DNA of 64,000 bases from Rufibacter psychrotolerans (GCF_016924645.1 NZ_JAFFJV010000001.1:124001-188000); one strand, 5' to 3'; positions 8,907 through 18,274 are shown, numbered from the stretch's first letter. Numbers and translations: made by a program. The notes: generated by a model not told the origin, from the letters alone.

Positions 8907-8956
8907 AAAACCCGTTTGGGGCCTGTTTTTTAGGATACAGGCCCAAAACGGGTTTT
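8907..8956. terminator. Bidirectional terminator made of a palindrome-family copy
   Basis: 20-bp stem with one mismatch (8907-8926 with 8937-8956) containing the family half-site CCCGTTTGGGGCCTGT, with A- and T-runs on the flanks. It sits between two convergent genes, so here the repeat can serve as a terminator for both. Confidence 0.85.
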
Positions 8957-8983
8957 TCGTTGGGAGATTTTTGTTTAGGAGGC

Positions 8984-10192
8984 TTACGGGAGGGAAGCAG
9001 CACTCTTTTCGGCCCGCATAAAGAGCAGGTGCAGGAGCAGCGCCAGGCCCGAGAACAGCAGCCCCATGGCTACCACACCGTTCCACTTCCAGAGGTGCCA
9101 GGCCTGGCTGGCGAGGAACGTTCCCGAGGCTCCCCCAATGAAATAGGTGACCATGTACACCGTGTTCAAGCGGTTGCGGGCCTCGGGCAAGATGGAGAAG
9201 ATAAAGGTCTGGTTGGAGATGTGGGTGGCCTGCACGCCCAAATCCAGTAAGATCACGCCTATCACCAACCCAATAAGGCTGTGGCTGGAAAACCCGAACA
9301 CCACGTAGGAAAGCACCAGTAACCCAATAGAGATGGTGGTAATGGTGAACGCATTGCCCTTGTCGCTGAGGCGGCCCATGTAGGCGGCGGCCAGGGCCCC
9401 GCCGGCGCCCACCAACCCGAACAGACCGGCCACGTCACTGCCCGCGTTGAACGGCGGCTCTTCCAGTAAGAACACCAGGGTGGTCCAGAACGCCCCAAAG
9501 CACGCGTAGCACAGGGCCCCGCGCAAAGAAACTAACCGCAGCATGGGCTGGTCCCGGATCAGGTGCACCAGTGATTTCATCAGGTTTTTGTAGCTGCCTT
9601 TGAAGTTAGGGTGCACCTCGGGCAACAGGAAGTAGAGCGTTAGCCACAGCACCAGCATCATGCCGGCGGCAATGAAAAACATGGCCCGCCAGCCCAGATG
9701 CGCGCCTACAAATCCGCTTACGGTGCGTGAGAGCAAGATGCCAATCAGCAGGCCGCTCATCACAAAGCCCACGGTGCGGCCCCGGGCCTCGGGCTTGGCC
9801 AGGTGCGCCGCCATGGGCACCAGCAACTGCGGCACCACCGAGGTAGCCCCAATCAGGAAACTGGCCACCATCAGGGACTGGATGTTCACGGCAAACCCGG
9901 CCAGCAGCAGCGCAATGATAATGGCTGCAAAGTCAATCATGATCAGGCGTTTCCGGCGCAGCATATCGCCCAGCGGAATAATGAACAACATGCCCACGGC
10001 ATAGCCAATCTGAGTGAGCATGGCCAAACTGCCCGCCGAGGCCTCGGTGACCTGGAACGTAGCGGCAATGCGGCCCAGCAGGGGTTGGTTGTAATAGAGG
10101 TTGGCCACCACCATACCGGTGGCAATGGTCATGACCCAAAGGTTGAGCCTGGTAAGTTCAGGTTGGGTGGGGGAAGCGGTAGAATCTGTCAT
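8984..10192 (-). CDS. MFS transporter
   Basis: 402 residues with about 12 hydrophobic helices. The first loop carries the MFS signature in PLGDMLRRKRLI, after the conserved N-terminal ANLYYNQPLL. This subgroup (AraJ/YgaY-like permeases) exports sugars or drugs by proton antiport in the inner membrane. The conserved YYNQPLL is frequent in that subgroup, but the substrate is unknown. The gene has its own predicted promoter (10331-10363) overlapping the end of the upstream phosphotransferase gene. Confidence 0.88.
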   Translation of the reverse strand: MTDSTASPTQPELTRLNLWVMTIATGMVVANLYYNQPLLGRIAATFQVTEASAGSLAMLTQIGYAVGMLFIIPLGDMLRRKRLIMIDFAAIIIALLLAGFAVNIQSLMVASFLIGATSVVPQLLVPMAAHLAKPEARGRTVGFVMSGLLIGILLSRTVSGFVGAHLGWRAMFFIAAGMMLVLWLTLYFLLPEVHPNFKGSYKNLMKSLVHLIRDQPMLRLVSLRGALCYACFGAFWTTLVFLLEEPPFNAGSDVAGLFGLVGAGGALAAAYMGRLSDKGNAFTITTISIGLLVLSYVVFGFSSHSLIGLVIGVILLDLGVQATHISNQTFIFSILPEARNRLNTVYMVTYFIGGASGTFLASQAWHLWKWNGVVAMGLLFSGLALLLHLLFMRAEKSAASLP

Positions 10193-10330
10193 AATCGGTT
10201 AAAGGCCGCCTGCCAACTTCCACAGGAAAATCCGTCTGGGGGGCGGCCGTTTCAGGTGCGAGTATACGTTTCTTCTTCTGGTTGGTCTAGGCTTTGGTGG
10301 GCCGGGCCGCCGGTAAGAAGAAAACTGGCG

Positions 10331-10363
10331 CAAAGGTACGGCTTACTCCCGGTTCCAGAACAA
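10331..10363 (-). promoter_or_regulatory. Predicted promoter of MFS gene
   Basis: Minus strand: TTG (10361-10363), 22-base spacer, TACCTTTG (10331-10338). The -33 part lies inside the last codons of the upstream phosphotransferase gene. The start at 10192 leaves a leader of about 130 bases. Confidence 0.55.
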
Positions 10364-11341
10364 TTCATGTAGGCGCCGGAACAAATGAAGCCGCTGCTGC
10401 AGCCGATGGGGCAGCAAATGCGGGGTGAACTGGTCATGGGTGGGGTAGAAACCCAGGTAGAAGAACCAGAAGCCCACGCTCAGCGAGGAAATGGCCCGTA
10501 GTTCTTCTTCGCTCAGGGGGCGGTGCGCCCGGTAGGCCTCCACCAGGGTGGCAAAAGCGGTCTTGGCTTCTTCCTGCGTCATTCTTCTGGAAAGGACATC
10601 CAGGCAAAGCTGCTCCCAGAAAGTCATAAGGTCGTTCACCAGCCAACCGCGGCCAAAAAAGTCAAAGTCAAAGAAGGTAAGCTGCGCGTCGCCCACAAAG
10701 TGGAAGTTCTTGGGCATGAGATCAAAGTGGCAGTACCCGGTAGAGAACCCCGAGGTGTCCAGGCGGGCCAACCGGTCCTGCGTCTGGCGGGCTACCTCCT
10801 GCAGCCAGGCGTAGTCCTCCGGAAACTCGGTGAAGGCCGCTTTTACCTGTTCCAGGGGCTGCACCAGGGTAGTTTCCACATCAAAGGTCCAGCGGGAGCC
10901 GTTGAGTTCTATATGGGCTGAGACGTTGTGGAACTGCGCCATCTGCTGGCCCAGGAGCCGCAACTGCGTTGGGTTCAACTGGGGCACCGACTGGCCGGGC
11001 GCGTACGTGAACAGCACGGCGTGGCGGGTGCCCTCGGCCGCCGGCAGGGCCTGGATCACTTTCCCGTTTAGATCGGCAAGGGGGTAAGAAACCGGCACGC
11101 CTGCCTCCTGCAGGGCCAGCAGCAGCGTGGTTTCGGCCTCTATCTGTGGCAGCGAGCGGTGGGTGGCGCGGTACACCCGCAGGATAAATCGGTCTCCGGC
11201 CGTCTGCACCAGGTAGGTGTCACCCACGCCGCGCAGTAGCAATTGGCAGGTGGCTGGCCCCAGCCCATAGGTGCCTGCCAGAAACGAGGCCAGCGCGGAG
11301 GAATCAAAGGTAGAGTAGGAGGTAGGGAAAACAGACGGCAT
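10343..11341 (-). CDS. APH-family phosphotransferase
   Basis: 332 residues from the chosen start MPSVFPTSYS at 11341; the frame stays open 25 codons further up but without a family match. The kinase-like fold is seen in GVGDTYLV (nucleotide loop), the catalytic HFDLMPKN (HxDxxxxN Brenner motif) and the Mg-binding FFDFDFFGRGW. This group includes homoserine kinase type II and aminoglycoside phosphotransferases. The FFDFDFFGRGW block is typical of the homoserine/choline-kinase-like side. The substrate is not known, and no threonine or antibiotic genes are near. Confidence 0.82.
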   Translation of the reverse strand: MPSVFPTSYSTFDSSALASFLAGTYGLGPATCQLLLRGVGDTYLVQTAGDRFILRVYRATHRSLPQIEAETTLLLALQEAGVPVSYPLADLNGKVIQALPAAEGTRHAVLFTYAPGQSVPQLNPTQLRLLGQQMAQFHNVSAHIELNGSRWTFDVETTLVQPLEQVKAAFTEFPEDYAWLQEVARQTQDRLARLDTSGFSTGYCHFDLMPKNFHFVGDAQLTFFDFDFFGRGWLVNDLMTFWEQLCLDVLSRRMTQEEAKTAFATLVEAYRAHRPLSEEELRAISSLSVGFWFFYLGFYPTHDQFTPHLLPHRLQQRLHLFRRLHELFWNRE

Positions 11342-11537
11342 AGGGGCAAGATAGGTATTAAGAGAGTAATAGTCCCAAGCTCCCGGAAAGGCTGTGCCGA
11401 AGCCAGAAGCCCGCAAAAGAGGAGCGTTTCTATCGGCAGGTGAGCCAGGCGCCGCCGGTGAGTTTTCTTAACCCTTTGGGAATCCTCTCGTTCTAAAATG
11501 GAGGTAACAAATCCATCACTACAAGCAATTTAGAACT

Positions 11538-12434
11538 ATGAATTCAACCTCAGATCCGAACAAGCAGCAGGACCCGCAGGAAAAGTTTGACCAACCGCCG
11601 TTCAACGAGTCCACGCAGAGTGAGCCCGGCGAAGAGTCAGAAATGAACATAAAGCCAGACCATGGCGAGGAGAGCTACAAAGGCTCTGGTAAACTGGTGG
11701 GCCGCAAAGCCATCATCACCGGCGGCGACTCGGGCATTGGGAAAGCGGCGGCCATTGCGTTTGCCCGTGAAGGGGCCGATGTGCTGATCTCTTACCTCAA
11801 CGAAGAGGAAGACGCCCGCGACACCGCCAAATGGGTGGAACAGGCCGGTCGCAAAGCCGTGCTGGTGCCCGGCGACATCTGTGACGAAAACCACTGCAAA
11901 GCCATTGTGCAACGCGCGGTGGACGAGTTCGGGCAGATTGATATACTGGTGAACAATGCGGCGTTCCAGATGGCGCGGGAGTCTATGCAGGAGATTTCCA
12001 GCGAGGAGTTTGACAAGACGTTCAAGACCAACGTGTACGCCATGTTCTACCTGTGCAAAGCCGCCGAGCCGCACATGAAGCCGGGTAGCACCATCATCAA
12101 CACCACCTCGGTGAACGCCTACAAACCCTCGCCTATGCTGTTGCCTTACGCCGCCACCAAAGGCGCTATCCAGAACTTCACCGCCAACCTGGGGCAGATC
12201 CTGGCCGACAAAGGCATCAGGGTGAACTGCGTGGCTCCGGGCCCTATCTGGACCCCGCTCATCCCGGCCACTATGAAAGAAGAGGCAGTAAAATCCTTCG
12301 GGAAAGACACTCCCATGAAACGGCCGGGCCAACCGGTGGAGCTGTCGGCGATCTATGTGCTGCTGGCCTCTGAGGGCTCCAGCTACATGACGGGCTCTAC
12401 CGTGCAGGTAACCGGTGGCACGCCTACCATTTAG
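11538..12434 (+). CDS. SDR family oxidoreductase (YghA/YhdF-like)
   Basis: 298 residues with a hydrophilic N-terminal extension of about 50 residues rich in Asp, Gln, Pro and Glu, as in general-stress SDRs such as YghA and GS39. The Rossmann motif TGGDSGIG, the structural NNAA and the catalytic YAATKGA (Tyr-x3-Lys) are present. The C-terminus has GRPGQP-like and VTGGTP ends. It is an NAD(P)H-dependent dehydrogenase of an unknown carbonyl compound. It stands alone between a divergent phosphotransferase and a convergent dehydrogenase. Confidence 0.88.
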   Translation: MNSTSDPNKQQDPQEKFDQPPFNESTQSEPGEESEMNIKPDHGEESYKGSGKLVGRKAIITGGDSGIGKAAAIAFAREGADVLISYLNEEEDARDTAKWVEQAGRKAVLVPGDICDENHCKAIVQRAVDEFGQIDILVNNAAFQMARESMQEISSEEFDKTFKTNVYAMFYLCKAAEPHMKPGSTIINTTSVNAYKPSPMLLPYAATKGAIQNFTANLGQILADKGIRVNCVAPGPIWTPLIPATMKEEAVKSFGKDTPMKRPGQPVELSAIYVLLASEGSSYMTGSTVQVTGGTPTI

Positions 12435-12438
12435 TGCT

Positions 12439-12459
12439 GAGTTCTAAGTCATAAGTCAG
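12439..12459. repeat. Short heptamer tandem array, 3 units
   Basis: GAGTTCT, AAGTCAT, AAGTCAG in direct succession. It is short and could be chance, but it is the same 7-bp-unit design as the arrays near fabG, iscU and the gene starting at 60501, and also lies right beside a gene end. Confidence 0.4.
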
Positions 12460-12464
12460 GAATG

Positions 12465-12502
12465 CGATTCGGGCCTGTTTTCTGGAAAACAGGCCCGAAT
12501 CG
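12465..12502. terminator. Perfect palindrome-family copy acting as bidirectional terminator
   Basis: A perfect 18-bp stem (12465-12482 with 12485-12502) on CGATTCGGGCCTGTTTTC with a 2-base centre, the cleanest copy of the family. It is followed by TTTTT on the plus strand and lies between convergent SDR and Gfo/Idh/MocA genes. Confidence 0.88.
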
Positions 12503-12552
12503 TTTTTACGGGGTTGATGACTCCAGCGCGGGCATCGGCTCTAAGCCATTCT

Positions 12553-13734
12553 TTAGGAAATAGGCACCCGCTTGCCGTTGTTGCGCGCCGATTCATAGAT
12601 GGCCAGCAGGATTTTTACGTCGCGCAGACCCATTTCGCCGGGCACAATGGACGTTTGGTTGTTTTTGAAGCTGAGGGCCTGGGCATCCATCTGCAGCACC
12701 TGCTCATAGACCTCGGGTAAATCCATTTTGCCTTGGCTGGTTTCTCCCTTTTTGCCCGAATACCAGAAGGCCGGCTCCACGCGCCACCAACCTTTCTCGG
12801 CTTTGCCGGCCAGTAGGCTTTGGTTCTCGGCGTAACTGGTACTGCAGTGGGCAATCACGCCATCGGCAAATTCCATCTGCCAGGAGATGGACTGTTCCAC
12901 CTCGTCAAAGTAGTCTTTATGGGTTACCTCGCCAAAGCGGGCGGTCACCGCCACCGGGGGTTTGCCCAGGGTGTAGCAGGCGCCCTGCACGCAGTAGATG
13001 CCCATGTCCATGAGCGGACCGCCCCCGGCCAGTTCCTTGTCCAGGCGCCAGACGTTGGGGTTAGACCGGGTAATGTCAAAGCCGTTCCTGGCCTCAATGC
13101 TTTGCACCTTGCCGAACACCTGCTTCTGGCCCAGTTCCATCACGCGCTTGTTGAACGGCTCAAAGTGCAGGCGGTACCCAATGGACAGGTGTACGTTGTT
13201 TTGGCGGCAGGCCTCCAGCATGCGCTGGGCGTCTTCCACGGTGGTGGCCATGGGCTTCTCACAGATCACGTGCTTTTTCGCGCGGGCCGCCCTGATGGTG
13301 TACTCGGCGTGCATGGAGTTGGGCAAGACAATGTACACCACGTCAATGTCGGGGTTGTTAGCGATCTGGTCAAAGTTCTGGTAGTTGTAGATGTTCTTGT
13401 CGGGCAGGTTGTACCTGGCCTTCCAGCGGTCTATTTTAGAGGGCGTGCCCGTCACAATGCCCGCCAGGTAGCAGTGCTGGGTTTCCTGCAGGGCCGGGGC
13501 CAGCTGGTTCTCAGAATAGTTGCCCAGTCCAACCAGGGCGATGCCCAGTTTTTTGGCGGTGCCCTGGCCGCCCGGGGCACCGGGGTTTTCAGCAGGGGTG
13601 CCCGAGCCGCCGCCTTTCTGGCAGGAGCCGAACGAGAAAAAAGGAAAGCCAAAAGCCGTGGAGCCAAGGACCAGGGAAAAGCCTTTTAAAAAGCTTCTTC
13701 GGTCTGGGAGAAAGCGGGGTTGGTTTTTCTTCAT
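12553..13734 (-). CDS. Gfo/Idh/MocA family oxidoreductase with Tat-type signal
   Basis: 393 residues from MKKNQPRFLPDRRSFLKGF. RRSFLKG is a twin-arginine export motif, followed by a hydrophobic stretch and a Cys in FGSCQKGG, so the product is exported folded and perhaps lipid-anchored. The Rossmann motif is GLGNYSENQ near residue 75; CEKPMA is the family EKP motif with the catalytic Lys. Similar to glucose-fructose oxidoreductase-type enzymes that carry tightly bound NADP in the periplasm. The frame is open upstream to 14025, but the signal fixes the start. The sugar substrate is unknown. Confidence 0.88.
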   Translation of the reverse strand: MKKNQPRFLPDRRSFLKGFSLVLGSTAFGFPFFSFGSCQKGGGSGTPAENPGAPGGQGTAKKLGIALVGLGNYSENQLAPALQETQHCYLAGIVTGTPSKIDRWKARYNLPDKNIYNYQNFDQIANNPDIDVVYIVLPNSMHAEYTIRAARAKKHVICEKPMATTVEDAQRMLEACRQNNVHLSIGYRLHFEPFNKRVMELGQKQVFGKVQSIEARNGFDITRSNPNVWRLDKELAGGGPLMDMGIYCVQGACYTLGKPPVAVTARFGEVTHKDYFDEVEQSISWQMEFADGVIAHCSTSYAENQSLLAGKAEKGWWRVEPAFWYSGKKGETSQGKMDLPEVYEQVLQMDAQALSFKNNQTSIVPGEMGLRDVKILLAIYESARNNGKRVPIS

Positions 13735-13910
13735 GGGGCAAGGGGCTAAGTGGTATGGGGTATATGTGATTGACCTGAAAATAGTTGCGGCCCGGGCCCG
13801 GCCTGAAATACAAGATACGCCAGGAAACCGTAAGAAACCGCAGCGTTGCCCCCGCGCCGGGCAGCAGGCTTTTAGCGGTTTGGCAGAACGGCACTGATTG
13901 GGAAACCAAC

Positions 13911-13952
13911 GGCGTTTTGGGGCTGTTTGGGCCAAAACAGGCCTCAAACGGC
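13911..13952. repeat. Palindrome-family copy in a divergent promoter region
   Basis: Imperfect palindrome (GGCGTTTTGGGGCTGTTT at 13911-13928 with its mirror at 13935-13952). Both flanking genes read away from it, and it lies 16 bases before the lpdA -33 element, so it cannot be a terminator of a neighbouring gene. Confidence 0.75.
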
Positions 13953-13967
13953 TTATTTTGGATACAC

Positions 13968-13998
13968 TTGGCAAAAGCCCGATTATGATGTAGCTTTG
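13968..13998 (+). promoter_or_regulatory. Predicted lpdA promoter
   Basis: TTG (13968-13970), 20-base spacer, TAGCTTTG (13991-13998): an excellent fit to TTG-N20-TAnnTTTG. It sits inside the upstream open frame of lpdA and so supports the ATG at 14026 as the real start. Confidence 0.8.
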
Positions 13999-14025
13999 CC
14001 CATACATAACCTTACATCCAGACAC

Positions 14026-15420
14026 ATGGCATCAAAATATGATTTGATAGTGGTAGGTAGCGGCCCGGGTGGGTACGTGGCTGCCATCCGCGCATCGCAA
14101 TTGGGTATGAAAGTAGGCGTGGTAGAGAAAGCTGAGTTAGGCGGTATCTGCCTGAACTGGGGCTGTATCCCTACCAAGGCGCTGCTTAAGAGCGCTCAAG
14201 TGTTTGAGTACATTCAGCATGCCAAAGACTACGGCATTAACGTAGCCGAGGCCAGCGCTGACTTTGGGGCAGTGGTAGCCCGCAGCCGGGGCGTGGCCCA
14301 GGGCATGAGCAAAGGCATCCAGTTCCTGTTCCGCAAAAACAAGATTGACCATATCGCCGGTTACGGCAAACTGAAAGCCCCAGGCCAATTAGAGGTGACT
14401 TCGGAGGACGGCAAAGCCGAAATCTACGAGGCGGCCCACATTATTCTGGCCACCGGCGCGCGTTCCCGCGAACTGCCCAACCTGCCCATTGACGGCAAGA
14501 AGATCATCGGGTACCGCCAGGCCATGGTGCTGGAGCAGCAGCCCAAGAAACTGGTGGTGGTAGGTTCCGGTGCCATCGGCATTGAGTTCGCCTACTTCTA
14601 TAACGCCATGGGCACCGAGGTAACCGTGGTGGAGTTCCTGCCCAACATTGTGCCGGTAGAGGACGAGGAGGTTTCCAAGCAACTGGAGAAATCGTTTAAG
14701 AAAGCGGGCATCAACGTGATGACCAGCTCAGAAGTACTGTCTGTAGACACCTCCGGCGAAGGCTGCGTGGTGACCATCAAGACGGCCAAAGGCGAAGTAA
14801 CAGTAGAGGCCGACGTGGTGCTGTCGGCGGTGGGCATCCAGACCAACCTGGAGAACCTGGGCCTGGAAGAGCTGGGCGTGGCCGTAGAGCGCGGCCGCGT
14901 AATCACCGATGATTTCTACCGTACCAACGTGCCGGGCGTGTACGCCATCGGGGACATTGTGAAAGGTCCGGCCCTGGCGCACGTGGCCTCGGCCGAAGGC
15001 ATCATCTGCGTGGAGGCCATTGCCGGTCACCATCCAGAGCCGCTGGATTACAAGAACATCCCGGGGTGTACCTACTGCTTCCCGGAGATCGCGTCGGTGG
15101 GCTACACTGAGAAAGAGTGCCGCGAGCTGGGCCGCGAGATCAAAGTGGGCAAGTTCCCGTTCTCGGCCTCAGGCAAAGCCAGCGCCGGCGGAAACAAAGA
15201 CGGCTTTGTGAAAGTGATCTTTGACGCCAAATACGGCGAGTTCCTGGGCGCGCACATGATTGGCGCCAACGTAACCGAGATGATTGCCGAGGTAGTGGTG
15301 GCCCGTAAACTGGAGACCACCGGCCACGAGATCATTAAGTCTGTGCACCCGCACCCCACCTTGTCTGAAGCCGTGATGGAGGCCGCCGCTGCCGCCTACG
15401 GCGAGGTGATCCACTTGTAG
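14026..15420 (+). CDS. lpdA: Dihydrolipoyl dehydrogenase (E3)
   Basis: 464 residues. FAD site GSGPGGYVAAI (residues 11-21), redox pair C42 and C47 in CLNWGCIPTK, NAD site GSGAIGIEFA, second FAD motif YAIGDI, and the C-terminal HPHPTLSEA active-site His-Glu of the partner subunit. E3 reoxidises dihydrolipoamide in pyruvate, 2-oxoglutarate or branched-chain dehydrogenase complexes, or in the glycine cleavage system. No E1 or E2 gene is nearby, so it may serve several complexes. The frame extends to 13927 but the promoter lies within that extension. Confidence 0.95.
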   Translation: MASKYDLIVVGSGPGGYVAAIRASQLGMKVGVVEKAELGGICLNWGCIPTKALLKSAQVFEYIQHAKDYGINVAEASADFGAVVARSRGVAQGMSKGIQFLFRKNKIDHIAGYGKLKAPGQLEVTSEDGKAEIYEAAHIILATGARSRELPNLPIDGKKIIGYRQAMVLEQQPKKLVVVGSGAIGIEFAYFYNAMGTEVTVVEFLPNIVPVEDEEVSKQLEKSFKKAGINVMTSSEVLSVDTSGEGCVVTIKTAKGEVTVEADVVLSAVGIQTNLENLGLEELGVAVERGRVITDDFYRTNVPGVYAIGDIVKGPALAHVASAEGIICVEAIAGHHPEPLDYKNIPGCTYCFPEIASVGYTEKECRELGREIKVGKFPFSASGKASAGGNKDGFVKVIFDAKYGEFLGAHMIGANVTEMIAEVVVARKLETTGHEIIKSVHPHPTLSEAVMEAAAAAYGEVIHL

Positions 15421-15441
15421 TCATTACGTCAACATACATTA

Positions 15442-15471
15442 GAAAGGCCTGGGCTCTGCCCGGGCCTTTTT
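15442..15471 (+). terminator. lpdA terminator
   Basis: Stem AAAGGCCTGGGC / GCCCGGGCCTTT with a 3-base loop and a T-run, 22 bases after the lpdA stop. Confidence 0.85.
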
Positions 15472-15507
15472 GTTTTAGGCCGTTTTTCCGGAAAAAAGCT
15501 CTAAAAC
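15472..15507. repeat. Intergenic palindrome family copy
   Basis: 36-bp core copy beginning GTTTTAGGCC with centre TTTTTCCGGAAAAA and ending CTAAAAC. It follows an already complete terminator, so it is not needed as one. Confidence 0.7.
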
Positions 15508-15665
15508 AGAACCGCCTGTTGCCTGTTCTAAGAAAACTGCCGGTACTGGTTAAACCTTTGCCCCTAAAGAGACTCTAACCAATTCACGTCAGTCTGACAC
15601 CAAAGCCCCGGCGGGCCGTTTATAAAAATATCTACATCTGAGTACGCGTACATTACCCTAACTGC

Positions 15666-18137
15666 ATGAAACATATTCTCTTATTCTTACTCGTTGCCTG
15701 CTTTTCTGTCTTCCACGTTGGCTCTGCCCTGGGGCAGGGCAAAATCACGGGCAAGCTGCAAGACGCTACCACCAAACAGCCGGTAGGGTTCGCCACGGCC
15801 GCACTGCTGGCCGGTACCGATTCTGCCATTGTGGCCAGTGCCCTGGTCAACGCCGACGGCTCCTTTGTGCTGGCTCCCGTTTCTGTGGGCCGTTATCACC
15901 TGAAGGTTTCCTTTGTGGGCTACGCCACCCGCGTGGTGCCCAACATTCAGGTGACGGCGGCCAAGCCGAACGTGGACCTGGGCGTGGTGGCTTTCCGGTC
16001 GGCGAGCCAGCAGTTGCGGGCCGTGGAAGTGGTGGGCCGGCGAGCGCAGGTAGAGTACGGGTTAGACCGGCGGGTGTACAACGTGGGCCAGGACCTTTCC
16101 ACGGTGGGCGGCACAGCCGTAGACGTGATGCAGAACGTGCCCTCGGTAACGGTAGACCAGGAAGGCACCGTGAGCATGCGCGGCACCTCCAACATCACCA
16201 TTCTCATTGACGGCAAACCCTCGGCCCTGAGCGGCCTGGGCCTGGACCAGATTCCGGCCAGTACCATTGAGCGGGTAGAGGTGATTACTAACCCATCGTC
16301 TAAATACGACCCCAGCGGCACGGGCGGCGTGCTCAACATCATCCTGAAAAAGGAGAAACAGCGCGGCCTCAACGGCATGGCTTCGGCCAACGCCAGCTGG
16401 GGCGGGCGCTACAACACCTCGCTCAACCTCAACTACCGCTTCGGCAAGCTGAACCTGTTCTCCAATTATGATTTCCGGCAGGATAAGCGAAAAGGCACCG
16501 GAAGCCAGTTCCGCACCAACTACTTTACCACCCAGGCCGGCCGCGACACCACCTCCTTTCAGGAGCAGGAATCTGACAACATCAATAGCCGCGGCAACCA
16601 CAACGTGCGTTTCGGGGCCGATTACCAGCTCACCGATGACCAAAGCATTACGGGATCGGTGCTGTACCGCTACGGCTACCGCGACAACCAGGGCATTACC
16701 AATTACCGGTTCCTGGAGGAAAACCGCAACCTGAACAGCACCTCTACCAGAAGCACCGTGGGCGATGAAACCAGCAACCTCTTTGAATACACCCTGGGCT
16801 ACCGCAAGACCTTTGACCGCCCGGGTCGGGAGCTGACCGCCGATGCGGTGTTCAACCTGGAAGAGGAAAACGGAGCCGATGATTTCCGCCAGACTTACTT
16901 CAATCCCGAGGGAGTGGCTTTGGCCGGACGTAACTCCTGGCAGAAAAACAACGTGCTGGAGAAAGAGCGGGAGTTCTCTTTGCAGGTAGATTACGTGCAT
17001 CCGTTCAGCGAGAAAGGCAAATGGGAGGCGGGTTACCGCAGCACCTTTGAGCGCAATGATGCCAATGTACAGGCCCTTGATTTTGACAACTCCGCCGGCC
17101 GCTTTGTAAACAGCATTGGCCGCACCAACCACTTTGTCTATGATGAATGGGTGCACGCTGTGTACGGGAACTACGGCAACGCCCTCAATAAATTCAGCTA
17201 CCAGGTAGGGGCCCGGCTGGAGCAGACCAATCTGGTCATCAACCAGGTGACGCAGAACCAGCGCAACAAACCCAGTTACCTGAACCTGTTTCCCAGCCTG
17301 TTCCTGACCTATGATTTCTCTGAGGAGCAGAAGGTGCAGACCAGCTACAGCCGTCGCATTGACCGGCCCTGGACCCGACAACTGAATCCGTTCCTGGATA
17401 TTTCAGACTCCCTGAACCTGCGGCAGGGAAATCCTAACCTTACCCCCGAGTTCATTGACTCCTATGAGGTGAATTACCTGCGTTTCTGGGACCATACCAC
17501 CCTTACGGCCGGGGTTTTCTACCGCAAAATGACCGACGTGGTACAGACCATCAGGACGCCTTTTGTGAACGAGGAAGGGCAGAACGCCACGCTGTCTACC
17601 TTCGCCAACATTGCCTCGGGCGAGTCGTACGGACTGGAGCTGACCGGCTCGGCTGACCTGACTCCCTGGTGGCGCCTCAATGCCAATGCCTCGGGCTTTA
17701 ACTACAAGATTGACGCCTCTGAGCAGGGCCTGGCCACCAACAGCCGGTTCAGCTGGACCAGCCGCCTCAATTCTAACTTCACCCTGCCGCATAAAACGGA
17801 GGTGCAGCTGTCATTGAACTACCGGTCACCCATGGTGACTTTGCAGGGGGAGCGCTCCTCGTTCTTTGTCACCAGCCTGAGTGCCCGCAAGGAGATTCTG
17901 GGCGGCCGGGGCAATATCATCCTGCGGGTGCAGGACCTGTTCAACACCATGCGCTTCAACTCCTACACCTTTATTGAGGGCCAGCTGGAGGAACGCAGCC
18001 GTTACAAGCCGCAGAGCCAACTGGTGTTTGTGGGCTTCAGCTTCCGGTTTGGCAAAACCAACGCCCAGCGCGAAGACAAAAACGAGAGAGAGAATGACCT
18101 ACCCGCCGGGCCCGAGCGCGAGGGCGGCCAGTACTAA
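15666..18137 (+). CDS. TonB-dependent outer-membrane receptor
   Basis: 823 residues: signal peptide (about 1-24, ending SALGQGK), a carboxypeptidase-regulatory-like domain at about 24-110, a plug domain at about 115-220 (LIDGKPS, then IERVEVITNPSSKYDP-type text), then a 22-strand-type barrel to the end. Such receptors import large ligands (siderophores, glycans, peptides) using TonB energy. No susD gene is beside it, so it is not a Sus-type polysaccharide locus. The plug and barrel resemble the outer_membrane beta-barrel (OMP_b-brl_3) group common in Bacteroidota. Ligand unknown. TACATCTG at 15633-15640 could be a weak -7 element. Confidence 0.9.
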   Translation: MKHILLFLLVACFSVFHVGSALGQGKITGKLQDATTKQPVGFATAALLAGTDSAIVASALVNADGSFVLAPVSVGRYHLKVSFVGYATRVVPNIQVTAAKPNVDLGVVAFRSASQQLRAVEVVGRRAQVEYGLDRRVYNVGQDLSTVGGTAVDVMQNVPSVTVDQEGTVSMRGTSNITILIDGKPSALSGLGLDQIPASTIERVEVITNPSSKYDPSGTGGVLNIILKKEKQRGLNGMASANASWGGRYNTSLNLNYRFGKLNLFSNYDFRQDKRKGTGSQFRTNYFTTQAGRDTTSFQEQESDNINSRGNHNVRFGADYQLTDDQSITGSVLYRYGYRDNQGITNYRFLEENRNLNSTSTRSTVGDETSNLFEYTLGYRKTFDRPGRELTADAVFNLEEENGADDFRQTYFNPEGVALAGRNSWQKNNVLEKEREFSLQVDYVHPFSEKGKWEAGYRSTFERNDANVQALDFDNSAGRFVNSIGRTNHFVYDEWVHAVYGNYGNALNKFSYQVGARLEQTNLVINQVTQNQRNKPSYLNLFPSLFLTYDFSEEQKVQTSYSRRIDRPWTRQLNPFLDISDSLNLRQGNPNLTPEFIDSYEVNYLRFWDHTTLTAGVFYRKMTDVVQTIRTPFVNEEGQNATLSTFANIASGESYGLELTGSADLTPWWRLNANASGFNYKIDASEQGLATNSRFSWTSRLNSNFTLPHKTEVQLSLNYRSPMVTLQGERSSFFVTSLSARKEILGGRGNIILRVQDLFNTMRFNSYTFIEGQLEERSRYKPQSQLVFVGFSFRFGKTNAQREDKNERENDLPAGPEREGGQY

Positions 18138-18144
18138 GCCTACT

Positions 18145-18180
18145 GTTTCAGGGCCCTTTTCAGGAAAAAAGCCCTAAAAC
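18145..18180. repeat. Intergenic palindrome family copy
   Basis: Core copy with GTTTCAGGGCC, centre TTTTCAGGAAAA and end CCCTAAAAC, just past the stop of the TonB-dependent receptor gene; it has no long GC stem and is distinct from the terminator at 18215. Confidence 0.7.
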
Positions 18181-18214
18181 CCAGGCTCCGGCCTGTACTT
18201 AACACCAACCAAAG

Positions 18215-18251
18215 AAAAAGGCCACCTTCTCACGCGAGAGGTGGCCTTTTT
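18215..18251. terminator. Bidirectional terminator
   Basis: AAAAAGGCCACCT pairs with AGGTGGCCTTTTT around CTCACGCGAG; between the convergent receptor and glycine-zipper genes. Confidence 0.85.
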
Positions 18252-18274
18252 AGCTGACTTAAAGGTAATAAAGG

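Noticed and set aside
16062..17381. 439-codon minus-strand frame
   Set aside because: Complement of the TonB-dependent receptor; Val/Gly-rich shadow of GC-rich codons.
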